Source: Ischnura elegans (Eukaryota; Arthropoda; Insecta; Odonata; Coenagrionidae). Taken from it: 64,000 bases of DNA. This document shows positions 1-12,058 of this stretch, in pieces (position 1 is the first letter of the stretch; every line of letters begins with the position of its first letter). Below the pieces are notes generated by a model. It was given only the letters and a program-made list of their open reading frames with translations. It had not been told where the DNA came from and did not search any database. A program made the translations under genes and the position numbers. The DNA lies in assembly GCF_921293095.1 (NCBI RefSeq), contig NC_060259.1, positions 46,915,812 to 46,979,811 of the forward strand, in the 5' to 3' direction.

Positions 1-75
1 GAGCATTTGTTTTATATATGTTGACGGCTGGTGTCCTAGTATCCCCTGCCACACGCCTTTGAACTCGTGAAAAGC
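1..75 (+). repeat. LINE 3' tail fragment
   Basis: The phrase around 28-60 (GTGTCCTAGTATCCCCTGCC followed by ACACGCCTTT) recurs at 26241-26270 directly after a recognisable LINE C-terminal coding remnant, so this is probably the 3' untranslated tail of the same LINE family. It is cut by the window edge on the left. Confidence 0.35.
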
Positions 76-1213
76 GCCATGCAGGAATACTTCACATACC
101 ATTCATTTTTCATAGCTTTGCAAACTGCCATTTCGGTACACTCCCTCTGCAGGACCTTCTCTAGCATTGTCAGCTTTTTTTATGTTATGGTCTAATTCAT
201 CTCACTTTTTCACTCATATATTGGTTTTTATCCTTGAGTGCAAACGAGAACTCCAAATCTGAAACTACGTGTAGCGTGGTAGCCCAGTCAGCAGATAGTT
301 GAGCTACTCGCTGAAGGGTTCTGAGTTCTCACACCAGATTAAGGCACCCCAAAATTTTTTCCCCAATTTGAGAAGGCTCAGGGAAAGTACTTGACCTTCT
401 ACCATAAAATAGTGTCATTCACACATCTGTTGCATTGTCTGGGGAAAACTCTCTACCTAAAAACTACCAATCACAAATGAGGGGCAGAACTGAATTTATC
501 TGAGAGTTGAGCAGTGTGAGTTCTCATATTTTAAACTCTATATCGTTAATCGATAAATACTGAACATTTAAACATGGTCTTAGGTTCACTCCAAAAATTC
601 TAAATACTGACAAATCTTTTTCTTAACCAAAGTATAAAACGAAAAGCAAGAATAAATGCGTAGGTTTTATAAATAAGTTATCAAATAAAAGTTGCCATAT
701 GAAAAGTTTAATTTTCTTTAATATCCCAAACACAGGGTACAATTGTAGATAATGACAGTCTTTCATTTGTTTAGCAAGTAAAACATTTCGCATGTTATAA
801 ATTTTATTGCCCATTCAATTATTTCTGGGCAAAAATATATGAAGCATAAAAAGTTCTGATTGGAAATAACTCATTGCCGAAGCCATAGATGGTAGTCTCA
901 AATCCCATCCACCGGGAATATTACACTAAAGGTATTGTATCAATACCGATACCATCTCCAGAATACATCCTCTTCTTGATGGAAATATTGGAACGTACCC
1001 CTTGTGAACGAAACCACATTGATTTGTACTCCATTATAAATTTACTACCCTACCCCGAAAATCTTGGGAGATACCGCCATAAATGCTCAATATGGATCAC
1101 TTTCCCCTCCAAAACGCACACATTCAAAAGAAATCCTACTCCAAAAATATTTTTTTCCAAACGATAGCCTTCTGCCTCTCTTGGTAACATCTTCGATGAT
1201 ATGTTTGGGCCCT
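76..1213. other. no gene recognised
   Basis: AT-rich sequence with scattered stops in all frames. Short open frames at 623-814 (minus) and 889-1167 (plus) show no recognisable motif. I see nothing definite here. Confidence 0.4.
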
Positions 1214-1383
1214 TCACATCACAAAGGGTAGAATGATTCCTCGTTGAAGTGCATCGTGGATGTCGTGTATCTCCTTCGGCAGGATCTCCATCTTTTCTTG
1301 ATAAACCTGAGTGCTAGTGCCGCAAGAGAGTGGGCAATCCCCAGATATAATAATGCGATGAAAGCAACGCGGATTCTTAAAAT
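1214..1383 (-). CDS. terminal coding exon, unknown small protein
   Basis: On the minus strand a pyrimidine-rich acceptor (CTATTCCTTTCAG) is followed by an uninterrupted 55-codon frame ending in TGA at 1214-1216. The frame enters with two bases of a split codon. It encodes a hydrophilic peptide with three cysteines (RCFHR, then GDCPLSCG) and a charged helix-like tail (EKMEILPKEIHDIHDALQ). A longer apparent frame overlaps it in another phase, but that frame runs through the acceptor and is less protein-like. Upstream exons would lie above 1384; I could not identify them. The family is not recognised. The spaced cysteines suggest a secreted peptide, but that is inference. Confidence 0.4.
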
Positions 1384-3147
1384 CTGAAAGGAATAGAAAA
1401 CTACTTTAGTCGTGAATGAACCAGAGCTTGGCATAGTCACCGCGCAAATTCTTTGAAATTATAACTGTTGAAAAGCATCTAACTATTAGTTAATATCCAT
1501 CTCTGGCATAAATTAAGTATTGAGAGCAGGTGTTATTATTGCGATATAATATAAATACAATAAAAATGATCTAAACTATGAAATTAATTTAATCATAACC
1601 ACTTAGATGGGTAGATAATAAATAGCAACATTTGAATTTCATCATTTCAGTAGTTATTTTGATAAGTCTTCTGATACTATGGTAAGTGATAATGATATTT
1701 TAATTTTAATTCTGACCGTAATAATAATGTCTTGTGTATCATTGCAAAACTCCAATGATACAAGTGCAAATAAAATTTGTTCTGGATTCACATGTAATTC
1801 ACTACAATTGCAGATAGGTTAACCTTTCATCTGTTGGCAAACAGAACAGCGAAGATAGTGGTATGATAATTTGAACGAATGCTGTGTGTATGAGTTTTGA
1901 TCATAGGTTACCTAGGATTAAGTAAGTAATTTACTTAAACGTTGGTCCACGTCGTTCAGGCAAATATCCCACTGTCAAGCTTTAAAATAATAATGCTTTG
2001 CGTGGAGTCAACTTATTTTTGAATTTCAAATAGTGAAGTTCTAGAAGAATAGTCGCAGTAATTTTCGAAACGTTTGACTGGTATGTGGATTAATGCTTCA
2101 ATGCCAACGATAGAATAATGATAAGAAAAAAATATTTTGCACTAAGTCTAATTGAAAATCAGGAAAAATATCAAATTAACCTTTAAAAACCTATTAAATG
2201 ACACAAAATATTGAATTTAATTAATATGTTATGCGATGAAAGAACTGTTTATTCGAGGAAAACACTCAATTAAAAATGTTTCATCCTTGATTAGGCAATT
2301 ACATCTAAACATGCGAGTGCTTAGAATTTTTTTGTCTCTACCATTAATTAAAACAATACTATTTCAGATAGTGCATGGTATGTGATACCTGTTGGAGCTA
2401 TCTATATGGTCTAAGTATACCATTACGCTATGCTACAAAAGAATTAATTTTCTACATCTGTGTGAAGGCCACATACCCAGTCTGATGCATGGGAGTCCCT
2501 TTCATAAAACGTCGGCCGAAATTTATTGAAAATGTAACAATTAGATAAAAACTCCCGAGATATATTAGAGAATAGTATATGTTAAAATAACAGATACGCA
2601 AATCCAAAAAAAGAATGAAAATGTGAGCCCGTGGCGTGATTAATAAAATTGACAATTAAACTGATGGAGGCCGGCATTGCTTTGTGGTTTGATTGCAATA
2701 ACTTTCGTAATGGTTAATTTTGTGCTCGTCCGTAATTTTTATGGCACGGTACTCAACGAATTCAACAGATCGATTACATTTTCAAATTGTCTCTAGCAAT
2801 AAAAGAAAAACTTTTCCATTTACGTGGAACCGTTCAAACTGATACAGATTTCATCTAAACACGTTTAAAAGTATACTTTATGTACTGTCAAAGGTGCTTA
2901 CCATGACTAATCACAAATTATGCAATTGGTGGAGCTTATAAGGATGAAAAGGACTTGTAGTTGACAAATTAGAAGACTTACGGAAATATTGAAAGGTGAT
3001 GTTAAATTTTCAATTATATGGTAACGGGAGAAATGTAGTGAGAATCGGTAAAAGGTCGTCACAAGGTCCTTAAACAGCTCTATTCAGGAGAGGGGCCAGA
3101 ATACATGGAGCATTTAAGTGTCCAAAGGTTACTAAGAAGGAAATGTA
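1384..3147. other. intron or intergenic, no gene recognised
   Basis: AT-rich, no convincing coding frame. A short stretch around 2470-2545 on the minus strand ends in a good donor (GACTGG followed by GTATGT) and could be an exon, but its phase does not fit the terminal exon at 1214-1383, so it is not called. Confidence 0.35.
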
Positions 3148-4355
3148 TCAAGTATTCCGCAAGTCTACCGTTTGACGGCCGGGCTGTTCAGTTGGCTTTG
3201 ATCCTCCGGTTGAATTGCGGGTCTCATCTGCTGAGAGGTCACTGCTCAGGTCTGGTGCGGTGGCTCCTCTTTTGCGCCTGCCCTTCTTGCCGGGACCCGA
3301 TTTGCCACTATTGGCTCCACCTTTGCGATTTTTGCCAGCGCGATGGGGTTTCTTCTTATTCTGCTCATTATTAATGTCCTAAATGAAGACATAAGTGAGA
3401 CTAAGTAACTGAGACAGGCGAGATAGAGTGGAATGTCATCCTGATTTGGAGCAAAGGAGAGGCAATTTTCCACAACTTTATGTAACAATATACGACGCGT
3501 TTTTTAATTTCTATTACATGCACATTTTCGAAATAATTTTTGGAAAAACCTCATGTGCAGAAATATTCTGCTATGCTTGATAGCCTCGCCAACGTGTTAG
3601 AGCTAGAGTGTTTGCCTGTTGCAATGCATGTAAAAGGCAAATACTAGATTCTGAATGAAGCACTAGCCGAAAGTATGATCAACTAATCTTCCACAAGAAT
3701 AAAATATAATTCAGAATTATCCTTAATAATTTTGCAGAAAATAAAAGCCCGAAAATTATTTACATTTTATCGCTGACAAATAGTTATGAAGTAAAGCGCA
3801 ATTTAGTTTTACCTATGTATAACACTAACTAAACCTTGATAGAAGTGACAGAAGCTTATAAAACATATACAGTTGTATTCATCAAATACATCTGACATGC
3901 ATGAAAAAACTGATTAATATACCCTTCATCAAGACCTGGGATACACTGTTCAGTCGTAAACCATTGAAGTAAAAGAATAAATTTTTAATCACTCTCATTA
4001 GAATCTGTATTTTCACTGAGCATACCTTGTCGTGGTCACCGTCTTGGATGCTAGGTGCTGAGGCGATGGTTTTGATTACATCGCCCGTAGCACTGGGAGG
4101 GATATGGTGTGAACCGCAGTCAGGTATTCCGTCGGACATCATGATGTTCTCAATCACTACCACTCCTTTTACGCCATGCTCGCCACCACCGATTTCCTGA
4201 TCCTTCACTACTTCTGGTATGCTATACTCGTTCATCTCGGTGGCTCTCACCAATTTGTCTAACGGAGGTGGATCATTCTCACCATAGCCCAATTCCACAA
4301 TCACGGAAGCTACTGCAATGACGGAAAGTATAAGGAGGAAATTCATCGCTGGCAT
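3148..4355 (-). CDS. two-exon gene for a small secreted, highly basic protein
   Basis: Exon 1 coding part 4026-4355 (110 codons) starts at an ATG followed by a hydrophobic signal peptide (MNFLLILSVIAVASVIVELG) and ends at the donor AAG|GTATGC. Exon 2, 3148-3378 (76 codons plus TGA), starts at the acceptor TTCATTTAG|GAC. Both junctions are phase 0, so the reading frame continues without repair, giving about 186 residues. The mature part begins acidic (ENDPPPLDKL) with a single Cys (IPDCGSHH), then becomes Lys/Arg/Gly-rich in exon 2 (QNKKKPHRAGKNRKGG, GPGKKGRRKRGA) with a furin-like RRKR site, and ends in a Ser/Thr-rich acidic tail. The basic block suggests binding to heparan sulphate or nucleic acid; this is inference. 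No family is recognised. Intron 3379-4025 is AT-rich. The two coherent exons and matched phases make it a likely host gene rather than a transposon. Confidence 0.6.
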
Positions 4356-4383
4356 ATTCCCTCTCCAATGGCGGTTCGCGCTG

Positions 4384-4580
4384 CTGTTTCAAAAAGTAAA
4401 ACCTTGAAAAAACAATATGAAAAATTTGACTGAGTGAAATAATAACTGTTGTGATGAAATACTGCTGCAAATTAAATAAGCTAATAACTTTGTGAGTACT
4501 TACTCAGGATATAGTTGATGGGAACGCTTTTAAATTTCACTCACGAGGAGTAGTAGGTTAACTAGTTGTATACAGTGTTG
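4384..4580 (-). promoter_or_regulatory. probable 5' noncoding exon, leader intron and promoter of the 3148-4355 gene
   Basis: Upstream of the ATG on the minus strand there is an acceptor (TTTTTGAAACAG at about 4384) and, about 120 bp further up, a consensus donor (CCTGA|GTAAGTAC, exon end 4504). This implies a short noncoding first exon. A TTTAAAAG and a GTATACAA element lie further upstream and could serve as TATA boxes; which one is used cannot be told from sequence. Confidence 0.35.
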
Positions 4581-6364
4581 ATCTGCTTCATATGAAGTCA
4601 CGGCGCCAACTGTATCGCGTTATGCCGGCGCAACCAAAGCGCGACCCCAGATTCGTGGTTGTCTCCCTCTTACCCCTCCCCACCACATATCTCCGGCAAT
4701 GAGATGTGAAGAAGGAATTCGGAAGAAGTGCAGAATGTGTGACTTGTCATTTCCTTAAGAGGCCACACGGATCTCACGTTAAAGACGCTGGGCTGACAAT
4801 TCCACTTTGGAAGCAGATAAGGGATGTGCAGCGGCGATGGTATGATTTGTCAGGGAGGTATGCGGAGCTGGTCAAATTTGTTATCTCTCTGAATAAATGT
4901 GGTGCCCGCAAGTTAGTGCTATACGTAGTAGCATTAGCTGCTGATTTTTTCTATCAATGAATATAATTTCTTTACGTCCGAAAGTTCCGGCTTCTGAGAG
5001 TAATTCGTCTATCGTGCTAATTTTTTTACAGGGCACATAATATCATTCCTGATTGAGCATTATTCCTCATAATTTTCACATATGTGTATAATCTTTTGGT
5101 ACCGTCAGACAGTTGAGTCACCTTGCGTCAATGGTGAGGTTACCTTTGGATTGCAATACTTAACAATCCACGGCAATTCAAATTATACATAAGTGAACTT
5201 AAATGCATTTTCAAGAAACATTCCTCCTCTTTTCATACCCCTGCGAGCGAGATAGAAGTTTCGAGTCTTGTGTTGATTTAAAGAGTGTTCATTGCACACG
5301 CGGTAACCATGTGTGACATAACATCAATGTAATGCTGAAAATATAATTCTTTATACTTATTACATTTATCATACTTGCTGGTGGAGACTTCAGCTTGGCT
5401 TTTGGGTAGTCTTCCACGTCGATTCATCTTCGTGACAACAGTTTCACCGGCATTGGAGCAGGCGTCAGGTTTAAGAACTTCAAACCTGAAGACGTTGTCG
5501 TCATGAAGAAATTCAAACCTATTGACGCCTGCACGTCGAAGGTTCCATCATGGATTTTAACTACAATTTTAATATCATTTACAAAAAGTTATCGCCAATG
5601 GCAATGACTTACATATCGAGATATACGAATTTCCAACCTGATGTCATCAGAATTAGGAAAAGCCTCACTTGTCTTTTCCTCCCTTATTGTAGATATTTTT
5701 GTATTAGCGCAAAAATTCCTCTACCTACATACGCCGCAAAGTGGGCTGAAATTGAAATAAGGGGGCCAAAAATATTATCTTCCCTATTTTTATAATTAGC
5801 TCGATGAAATATATCCTAACAGTCTTGTTTAGGCTATATAACATGAATATAATGTAATTTTGCCGAAAAGTTGATCCGGGGAGTTGTTTCTAGACAAATT
5901 CGCGAAGACGGAAATTTAAAAAAAAAACCAACTATTTGGACCGCTTCAGTAGAGAGGGAATATTTCATTGAAATTAATAGTTACGAATAAAAAAGTATAC
6001 AGTTTAACATTGAATTTAATAATTTACATAAAAAATTCATATTAAATGCATAATTTTTTTAACATTATTAATTTTATCAATTAAATTTACGCCAATATTT
6101 TGTCTGAGTGAACACACGTAAGATATCGCCCAGCAAACAATTTCTACCATAAACCACAATTCCACATAAAATTATTTATGAACCATAGTAAATTAACATA
6201 AATATATAAAACATTAGAAAACATAAGGTGTAAATTTACCAGCCCACTACCAGTTTTCATCGGATTCCCAGCCGTCACTGTCCTCATCAGAAGTTGGCTC
6301 CTCTTTTACGAGTAAGTTTCGTTTATCCTTTGAAACACTTCTTTTAGCATTTATAGATAGATAA
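4581..6364. other. no gene recognised
   Basis: Contains open frames at 4706-4960 and 5550-5795 on the plus strand without recognisable motifs or good starts. A short imperfect inverted repeat around 5467-5528 (TTAAGAACTTCAAACCTGAA versus related GAAATTCAAACC) is visible. The rest is AT-rich. Confidence 0.35.
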
Positions 6365-7010
6365 CTATTGGATATTAAGAGGATCCGAAGTAAGGAGGAG
6401 CCTTCGGAAAAGGTCTGCCATTTCAGCTAAGCGGGAAAGTTTTCGCGTGTGGTGCGCTCGGAATCTTCTGATATTTTTGTGGCGGAATTCGTAAGCTTCC
6501 TCCGAGAGTTGGCCAATTGGAAGCACTGCTGCCCTGACAATCGATGCTCCATGAAGCTGCACCATGGGCGGCATGTAGTACCACGGAAACAAATCCACAA
6601 AAAGGGATGCAGTTTCTGAGCAGTACTCGCTGAAATTGGCGTAATCTATCCTAAGCCCGGATGACAGAGCTTTTAAAATTGAGGCAAACCTTGAGATGAG
6701 TTCCTCATCAATGCCTATTTAAAGAGGAAAAAAAATCCTCGCCAAATCCTATTCCAAAAAAATTCTTAATATTCACAACAAATTTTGGAATTTACAAATA
6801 AAAATCTTTATAATAATATGAGTTTTGATGGTAAATGTACCGGTAACTTCTGATGTTAGCTTAGGATCAGAAAAAATATCGGGCAGACTTCCCATCATTA
6901 GTCGTGCCTTGACCATGCTTGAACAGGGAATCTCAAGAAGAGATTCGTGCATATCTGTAGGGAATGGTATATCCTTCTTTAACACATTCCATGCGGCCGA
7001 CAAAATCTTG
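6365..7010 (-). pseudogene. Transib transposase, C-terminal part with the catalytic Glu region
   Basis: Two exons on the minus strand. The upstream exon ends at 6841 (TTACCG|GTACAT) and the downstream exon starts at 6714 (TAAATAG|GC). The junction restores the continuous motif SEVTG-IDEELI, typical of Transib transposases. The second exon gives DLFPWYYMPPMV, then LPIGQLSEEAYEFR and RFRAHHTRKLSRLAEM, and ends LLLTSDP. The LSEEA-E segment aligns by eye with the RAG1 region holding its third catalytic acid (SEGNESGNKLFRRFR). The N-terminal half with both catalytic Asp residues is not visible upstream, where a piggyBac remnant begins. The copy is a fragment. Family identification rests on remembered motifs, not on a search. 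Confidence 0.65.
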
Positions 7011-7772
7011 GGTGGTCCGTGTGACGGAATTTTTTTATTTTAATTTCCAATAGATTTCGGTTTAAAATGATTACCTTGATATCTAAAGTTGCCGATAACA
7101 TACGGGAAATATTTATTTTTAAACTTTTTTTCGTGACATCTTAAGATGTCGTCCGCCATGGCGAAACAATTTACGTATGCAACCGGCAATACACCAATAC
7201 CCGCAAATTCTATTTTTCAAATTGCAACAAACCCCTTCTTATTCTAAAGTTCATTCCAATTTTAGTTGCTAACATTAAATAATAATAAGTACTGGATATA
7301 ATTTTGACAGTTAAACTGCAATATTTCGTGAAGTATTTTTAGCTTCCTGCATATCGAAAACAAAACAAATGATTAGAAACACTGCAATGATTCGGGCAAT
7401 GGTCTGTTGGGTTCTCTACAGCAAACTTACATTTTTTCCCGCACATTTGGCAATTCACAGTAGTGAACCTGATTGGCTAGGTCCTTCCAAAGTAATACTC
7501 AGAGGAAGCCTTAGCTAGGAAGCAATATAAGTCGATGAAGAAGAATACACATTTTTCTTCAATTTTTTTGATTCCAACAATTTGCTGTAAGCTTTCTCTG
7601 CATGACCAATACAATGCTTTTTTGAAAGTAAACCATTACTATTATACATTTTTAGTGTTTTATTTTAGTTTAAAGTAAAATACATTGTTGTAAAAATAAA
7701 TATAGCACTTATCAAAAAATAGCATACAAAATAAAGAGTAACTTTTTCATTACACTTAAAAATACATATTCA
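7011..7772. other. between transposon remnants; possible Cys-His fragment
   Basis: No long frame. On the minus strand near 7385-7465 a short frame reads NCQMCGKKCKFAV then HCPNHC, a Cys/His spacing like a zinc-binding element, but it is too short to assign. The remainder is AT-rich and probably includes the 3' end of the piggyBac copy. Confidence 0.3.
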
Positions 7773-9010
7773 TTATTTCTCTGGCATCTTCCCATGATAT
7801 TCAGTGAAGCAGGGACGAAGACATAATCCGGGCTCATCCGGACAATCTGGGCAGAAAGTGGTGACGGTCTTCCTGACTCCTTTGGTGTGACAAACGTGGC
7901 ATCGCTTTTGTTTCCGTCTATTCCCCCCGTCGGCAGGAAAGAAAGCGGGAAAATGAGATTCGGGGGGCTTCGGTGTAGATGGACGTGAGGTTGGGCCTGT
8001 TTGTGCTCCTGCCAGGGATCGTATTAGCTCTATGCGGAACTCGTACAGTGTTTTTTTGTGTCCACTGTATTTTTGATACAATAAGTAACTATTTATAATG
8101 ATCAACTGAAAGATGTGTATCCCTAATTTCTTATACCACTTGACCGATTTATGCTCATAGGGGTAATATGCTAGCATTTGGTCGCCGTGATCAATGCCTT
8201 TCATAAATTTGTTACACATAACTATCGCCTCCGGTTTTAATTTCACTATTCCTTTTCTGTTCGGGACCTCAAGCAACTGGCTCCCATACTCGGAGGTGAT
8301 GACCAAAACGTCCCGTTTGTCCCTCCATTTCAAGACGCAGATGCCATCATGACTCCACTGCTTTACTATTTCACCCTTCTTAATTTTTTGGGACACAATT
8401 TCCTTGGGATTCCCTGCTCTGTTTACCCGCAATGTGCCTGTGCTATATATTTCCTTTCCCAGAAGTTCTCTAGACAATTGCACACTGCTGTAGTAATTAT
8501 CTAAATAAACAGAATGGCCAAAACCCTCTCGGCCCTGAAGTAGTTTATGTACTACATTTCTTACGTGCCCCTGCCCTCCTACTTCCTTATCTGCAGACCC
8601 AGGGTATACCAGCATTCAAATTACTATTCCGGATGATTCCGTTGACAAATAAATTTAATGCCATATTTATGACGTTTTCCTTTCATGTACTATCGAAAAA
8701 TCAGACGGCCTCTCCATAAAACCATTGATTCATCCAACGATAAATCTTTAGCGGGTGAATAAATGGCATGCATTCTACCTTGAAAATGATTAATCAATGA
8801 CCTGATTTTGAACAATTTGTCCTCTAGTAGAGGCTCATTTTCCGTAGGATTTGCAGCGAAATGAAGCGTTTGCAAAATGCCAAGAAACCTATCCCGAGGC
8901 ATGTACCGTGAAAAGCACGTTAAATTGAATGAATCATCCTTTTTCCAATAATCCTGGATTCTATTAAGCCTAATTGTTCCCATGTGGAACAATAAACAAG
9001 GAACTTTTGA
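7773..9010 (-). pseudogene. piggyBac-family transposase, broken
   Basis: Two minus-strand pieces. The first (8690-8992) has the family block RIQDYWKKDDSF ... FSRYMPRDRFLGILQTLHFA and LSLDESMVLWRGRL. The second (7773-8615) has VYLDNYYSSVQLSRELL, KGIDHGDQMLAYYPYEHKS and a C-terminal Cys/His-rich finger (CHVCHTKGVRK ... FCPDCPDEPGLC). The three Asp residues expected for the DDE/D catalytic triad (in DESM, LDNYYS and DHGDQ) are all present. Between the pieces, around 8616-8697, an in-frame TAG follows the FR of WRGRLIFR and the KGKRHKYGIK segment then shifts frame, so the gene is inactive. The N-terminus is degraded past about 9000. I found no TTAA-flanked terminal inverted repeats, so element limits are unknown. 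Confidence 0.85.
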
Positions 9011-9101
9011 AATTGTCTCTCGACATATGTTTCCAGTCGGCTATTCTGGCATGTGGCGATACATTTGCCAATTGAAGGGTCTCAGCCTGCCTGTTGGTTT
9101 C

Positions 9102-9350
9102 TGCCGCAATGTTATCATTTTATCTAACTTGAATAGGCAACTATTATTTCACTCGTTCATCATTTGGCGCTTCTCTCCACATAGAAATAACATATTTATA
9201 TTTAAATATGAAGTTTGCCGCAATGTTATCAATTTCTCCCATTTGTAATAGGCAACTATATTTCATTTTAATCGTCAGCCATTGATTCCCTTGGCAATAA
9301 AAAAAGGTATTTGCTAATAAGTATGAGGTTTGCCGCAATATTATCATTTT
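9102..9350. repeat. three degenerate tandem repeats, period about 115 bp
   Basis: TGCCGCAATGTTATC occurs at 9102 and 9216, and with one change at 9331. The first two copies are followed by similar text containing AATAGGCAACTAT. Spacing is 114 and 115 bp. The array directly abuts the degraded 5' end of the piggyBac copy and may be subterminal transposon sequence or an unrelated minisatellite. Confidence 0.7.
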
Positions 9351-10613
9351 CTGTGGGCTTCAGTCTTCCGCCTTAAAATTTTGGGCGTCCTCGAATGTTT
9401 TCCATCAGAAACGCTCAGAAAATCATAGAGTGAGCATAATGTAGGAATTGTGTTAAACTTTTCCTACAAAATATGCATTACTTACACATAAATTGTTAAT
9501 TATTTTCTAATTATGAAGAATGTAACGTTATTTTGAAGTCAGAGAAATATTTTATCATGGACAGTTTCCGCTGTTTATTTAATTCTTACTCTCAAATTGA
9601 AATAATTAGTTACACTCGACTCATTTTATTCGCGGGAAAAATGTGTTAAAATTATATTCTAATTAATAAATATATTAATTAAATATTATTAATTAAAAAT
9701 ATATTAATAATATAAAATAATTCGTGTGAAAATGAGGTTATAAAATAATTACGTTAATTTTTCTTACCAATTTATCAAATCTACTTATCTAATATACAAT
9801 TTGTGGTATGAGGCTCAGTTACGAAGCAAAACCTAACAAATGAAATATTAGTAACGGATTACATATATCTATAAGTAAAGAGAATTTATTGTTGTGATTC
9901 GAAGAATGACCTTCCATTCCGTCTTTTTCTCTTTATTATCGGTATTTTCAATGCTACTTATCCAATAGAGAGGCCAATTGAAGTTACTCTATTCGCCCGT
10001 AAGCAGTGTTTGATCGATTCTTGCCATTTTCGTCATGGATCTAACCAGCAAGCCACCAATTGTATTAAAAAATTGCGTCAAGTAGAACAGAATATTTCTC
10101 ATTTACTCCATTCTGAGGTTTTTACTACATAATAGTTGCTTAACTGAAATGTGCATTGAAGATGAACTAATGGAGCGGATTATGTTACTAAAAAATAAAA
10201 TTAATGGAGTTGAATGATGAATTAAACATTCATCTTTCTATCATTTTGGTGGTATCCTATCTTTGCCAACAATTACCAACAATTTTCCTTCCATGCTGTT
10301 CTGTATTAAGGTTTGGTGCTTGAGTTATTTTCCGATGACGTTTTCTTCCTTATTAAAATTTTTCTAATGGTTCTTTTTCTGCATGGGATCCAATTGAAGC
10401 GTGATAAATTAAATTTCACTTCGTCTACCTAGTTATTGTAACCCTCTTACAAAACCACATGTTCGCTTTTAGTTGGGTCATCCCACCCTTCCTTGGTGTC
10501 CATGTCTCACATCCATGTTATCAGCACATTCCATTCAAAACGCTTCGGGAATTTCTTCCTCGTCTCAACATTAAAGCTACTTGCGCGAAAAATCCACAGA
10601 AAAACAATCAATC
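9351..10613. other. no gene recognised
   Basis: AT-rich intergenic sequence. 9655-9720 is a low-complexity run of TAATTAA-type units. Nothing coding is seen. Confidence 0.4.
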
Positions 10614-10685
10614 GCCTTGACCAGGATTCGAACCCGGATCCACCGATTTCTAGTCGAGTGCTTTAGCCAGTTAAACGACCGAGGC
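10614..10685 (-). repeat. tRNA-derived SINE head (tRNA-like sequence)
   Basis: Read on the minus strand, this is a tRNA-like cloverleaf: acceptor arm GCCTCGG with six of seven pairs, a box A-like D arm (GTTTAACTGGCTAAAGC), anticodon loop CTAGAAA (AGA), and a near-perfect T arm/box B (CCGGGTTCGAATCCTGG). An AGA anticodon would mean serine, but the long variable arm of tRNA-Ser is missing and no CCA-type or terminator context stands out. A RNA polymerase III-derived SINE or tRNA pseudogene is therefore more likely than a functional tRNA. Confidence 0.6.
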
Positions 10686-11387
10686 GTCATTCTCCCCTGT
10701 GGAAATTTGAGGACGAAACCGGAAAAAGTGATATGAACTGCTGAGCATATGATGCAACAAGCAGTCCAAATCGTGCGCACAGCGACTCAGTCGGAGAGCA
10801 AAGCCCGAACTTAGACAACATAGAGGAGGCCGCTCTTGAACCAAAGCTAATGTTTGCTATGAGATTTTCCTGAATTTAAGGATTCTCTTGGCTAATGCTA
10901 TACTTTCTTGTAACCTCAGAGGAGTATTTTTTATTATTCCTCTTTCTCCATGTACTACCAGAGCAGCAGAACTATGTAACTACTTTCTATTTCATTCCGC
11001 CATTTCATATGGTCGTAATCTTTCCAATTCTATTGGTTTTCTTGGAGTTCATTGTACCAGTTGGTCTTAAAGAAATATCATTCAGAATTTCAACTATTTG
11101 ACTTAACTCCTTCTCTGATTCATCCATTAGAGGTATGGCCTCTGCAAATCGAATGCAAAAGTTTCTTTGCCATTTGATTGGTTTACAAAGGAGTCATATT
11201 AAAGTTAACCTTTGAAGGCTGAAGGGAATATCTTTTAAAAAAACAATACAAAAATGTTGTCGTCCTCCCTCACCTTTGTTTGACCCCTCTCATTAAGGAT
11301 TTCGCCTTATATAGGAATCCGAAATTAATTGGACTCCATCCTTTCTGGGTTTAAACCCCTACCAACAGCATTAGTCCATAAGTGATC
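10686..11387. other. no gene recognised
   Basis: May include the body of the SINE's 5' neighbour. Plus-strand frames at 10888-11101 are hydrophobic but featureless. Confidence 0.35.
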
Positions 11388-12058
11388 AATAGGGTAGTTT
11401 CCTTCATCAAAGAAAACGAAAACTATTGATTGCGATTCGTTACCCACCATTAGTGTATTCATAATATACAATTTATTTGGTTTTAGAAATCCCAGTTTAG
11501 ACGAATGGCAATGTTTAATTTTAACCGCATTTGAAAAAGGCCAGATTGGCGCCCATGCTATGCCACTCTACGTGACGTCACAGGGACCTAGTTTCTATAC
11601 GAGTGGATAGGAGATTTACATCGTCTGAGGTTACCAATGTATGCATGAGGCACAGAGCTCAGGGAAACGTTTCTTAATAATTGCCTATTAAAACTGCCTA
11701 TGGTCGGAAAGTTTCCTCCGTTTGATAAGGTATTAATAATCCTTATTTAAGCCAAGCGCTACCTGCTAGCAGGGTACTCTGCTACCTGCTAGCAACCTGC
11801 ATCGTATCAGCGCTCAAAGCCTCGCCCCAAGGTCACCTCACACGCCGACAGCGGGAACCAGAATGACGTCACACGACGTTTTCCCAGCATTCATACTTAG
11901 CCGTCGCGTTTTCGCGCGCTTGAAAATTTTCACTTTTCATTTAATCGCTAAAAATAGATATCGTCATTTAAAAATGTAAAAGCGTGAGATACGTACTCCT
12001 AGAGTTCTTTTCAATCTATCGATTTAGGCAATAAAAAATGATAGGAAACCACCCTATT
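11388..12058. mobile_element. MITE with short terminal inverted repeats
   Basis: The left end AATAGGGTAGTTTCCTTCAT and the reverse complement of the right end AATAGGGTGGTTTCCTATCA are nearly the same and lie about 670 bp apart. No transposase is encoded. An internal 11730-12050 section recurs, diverged, at 35550-35885, so this is a dispersed family. The right end abuts the second Transib fragment, suggesting insertion into or next to it. Target duplication is not clear. Confidence 0.6.

Noticed and set aside
10614-10685. Functional tRNA-Ser(AGA) gene
   Set aside because: The anticodon would be AGA, but there is no long variable arm and two arms have mismatches. A tRNA-derived SINE head fits better.
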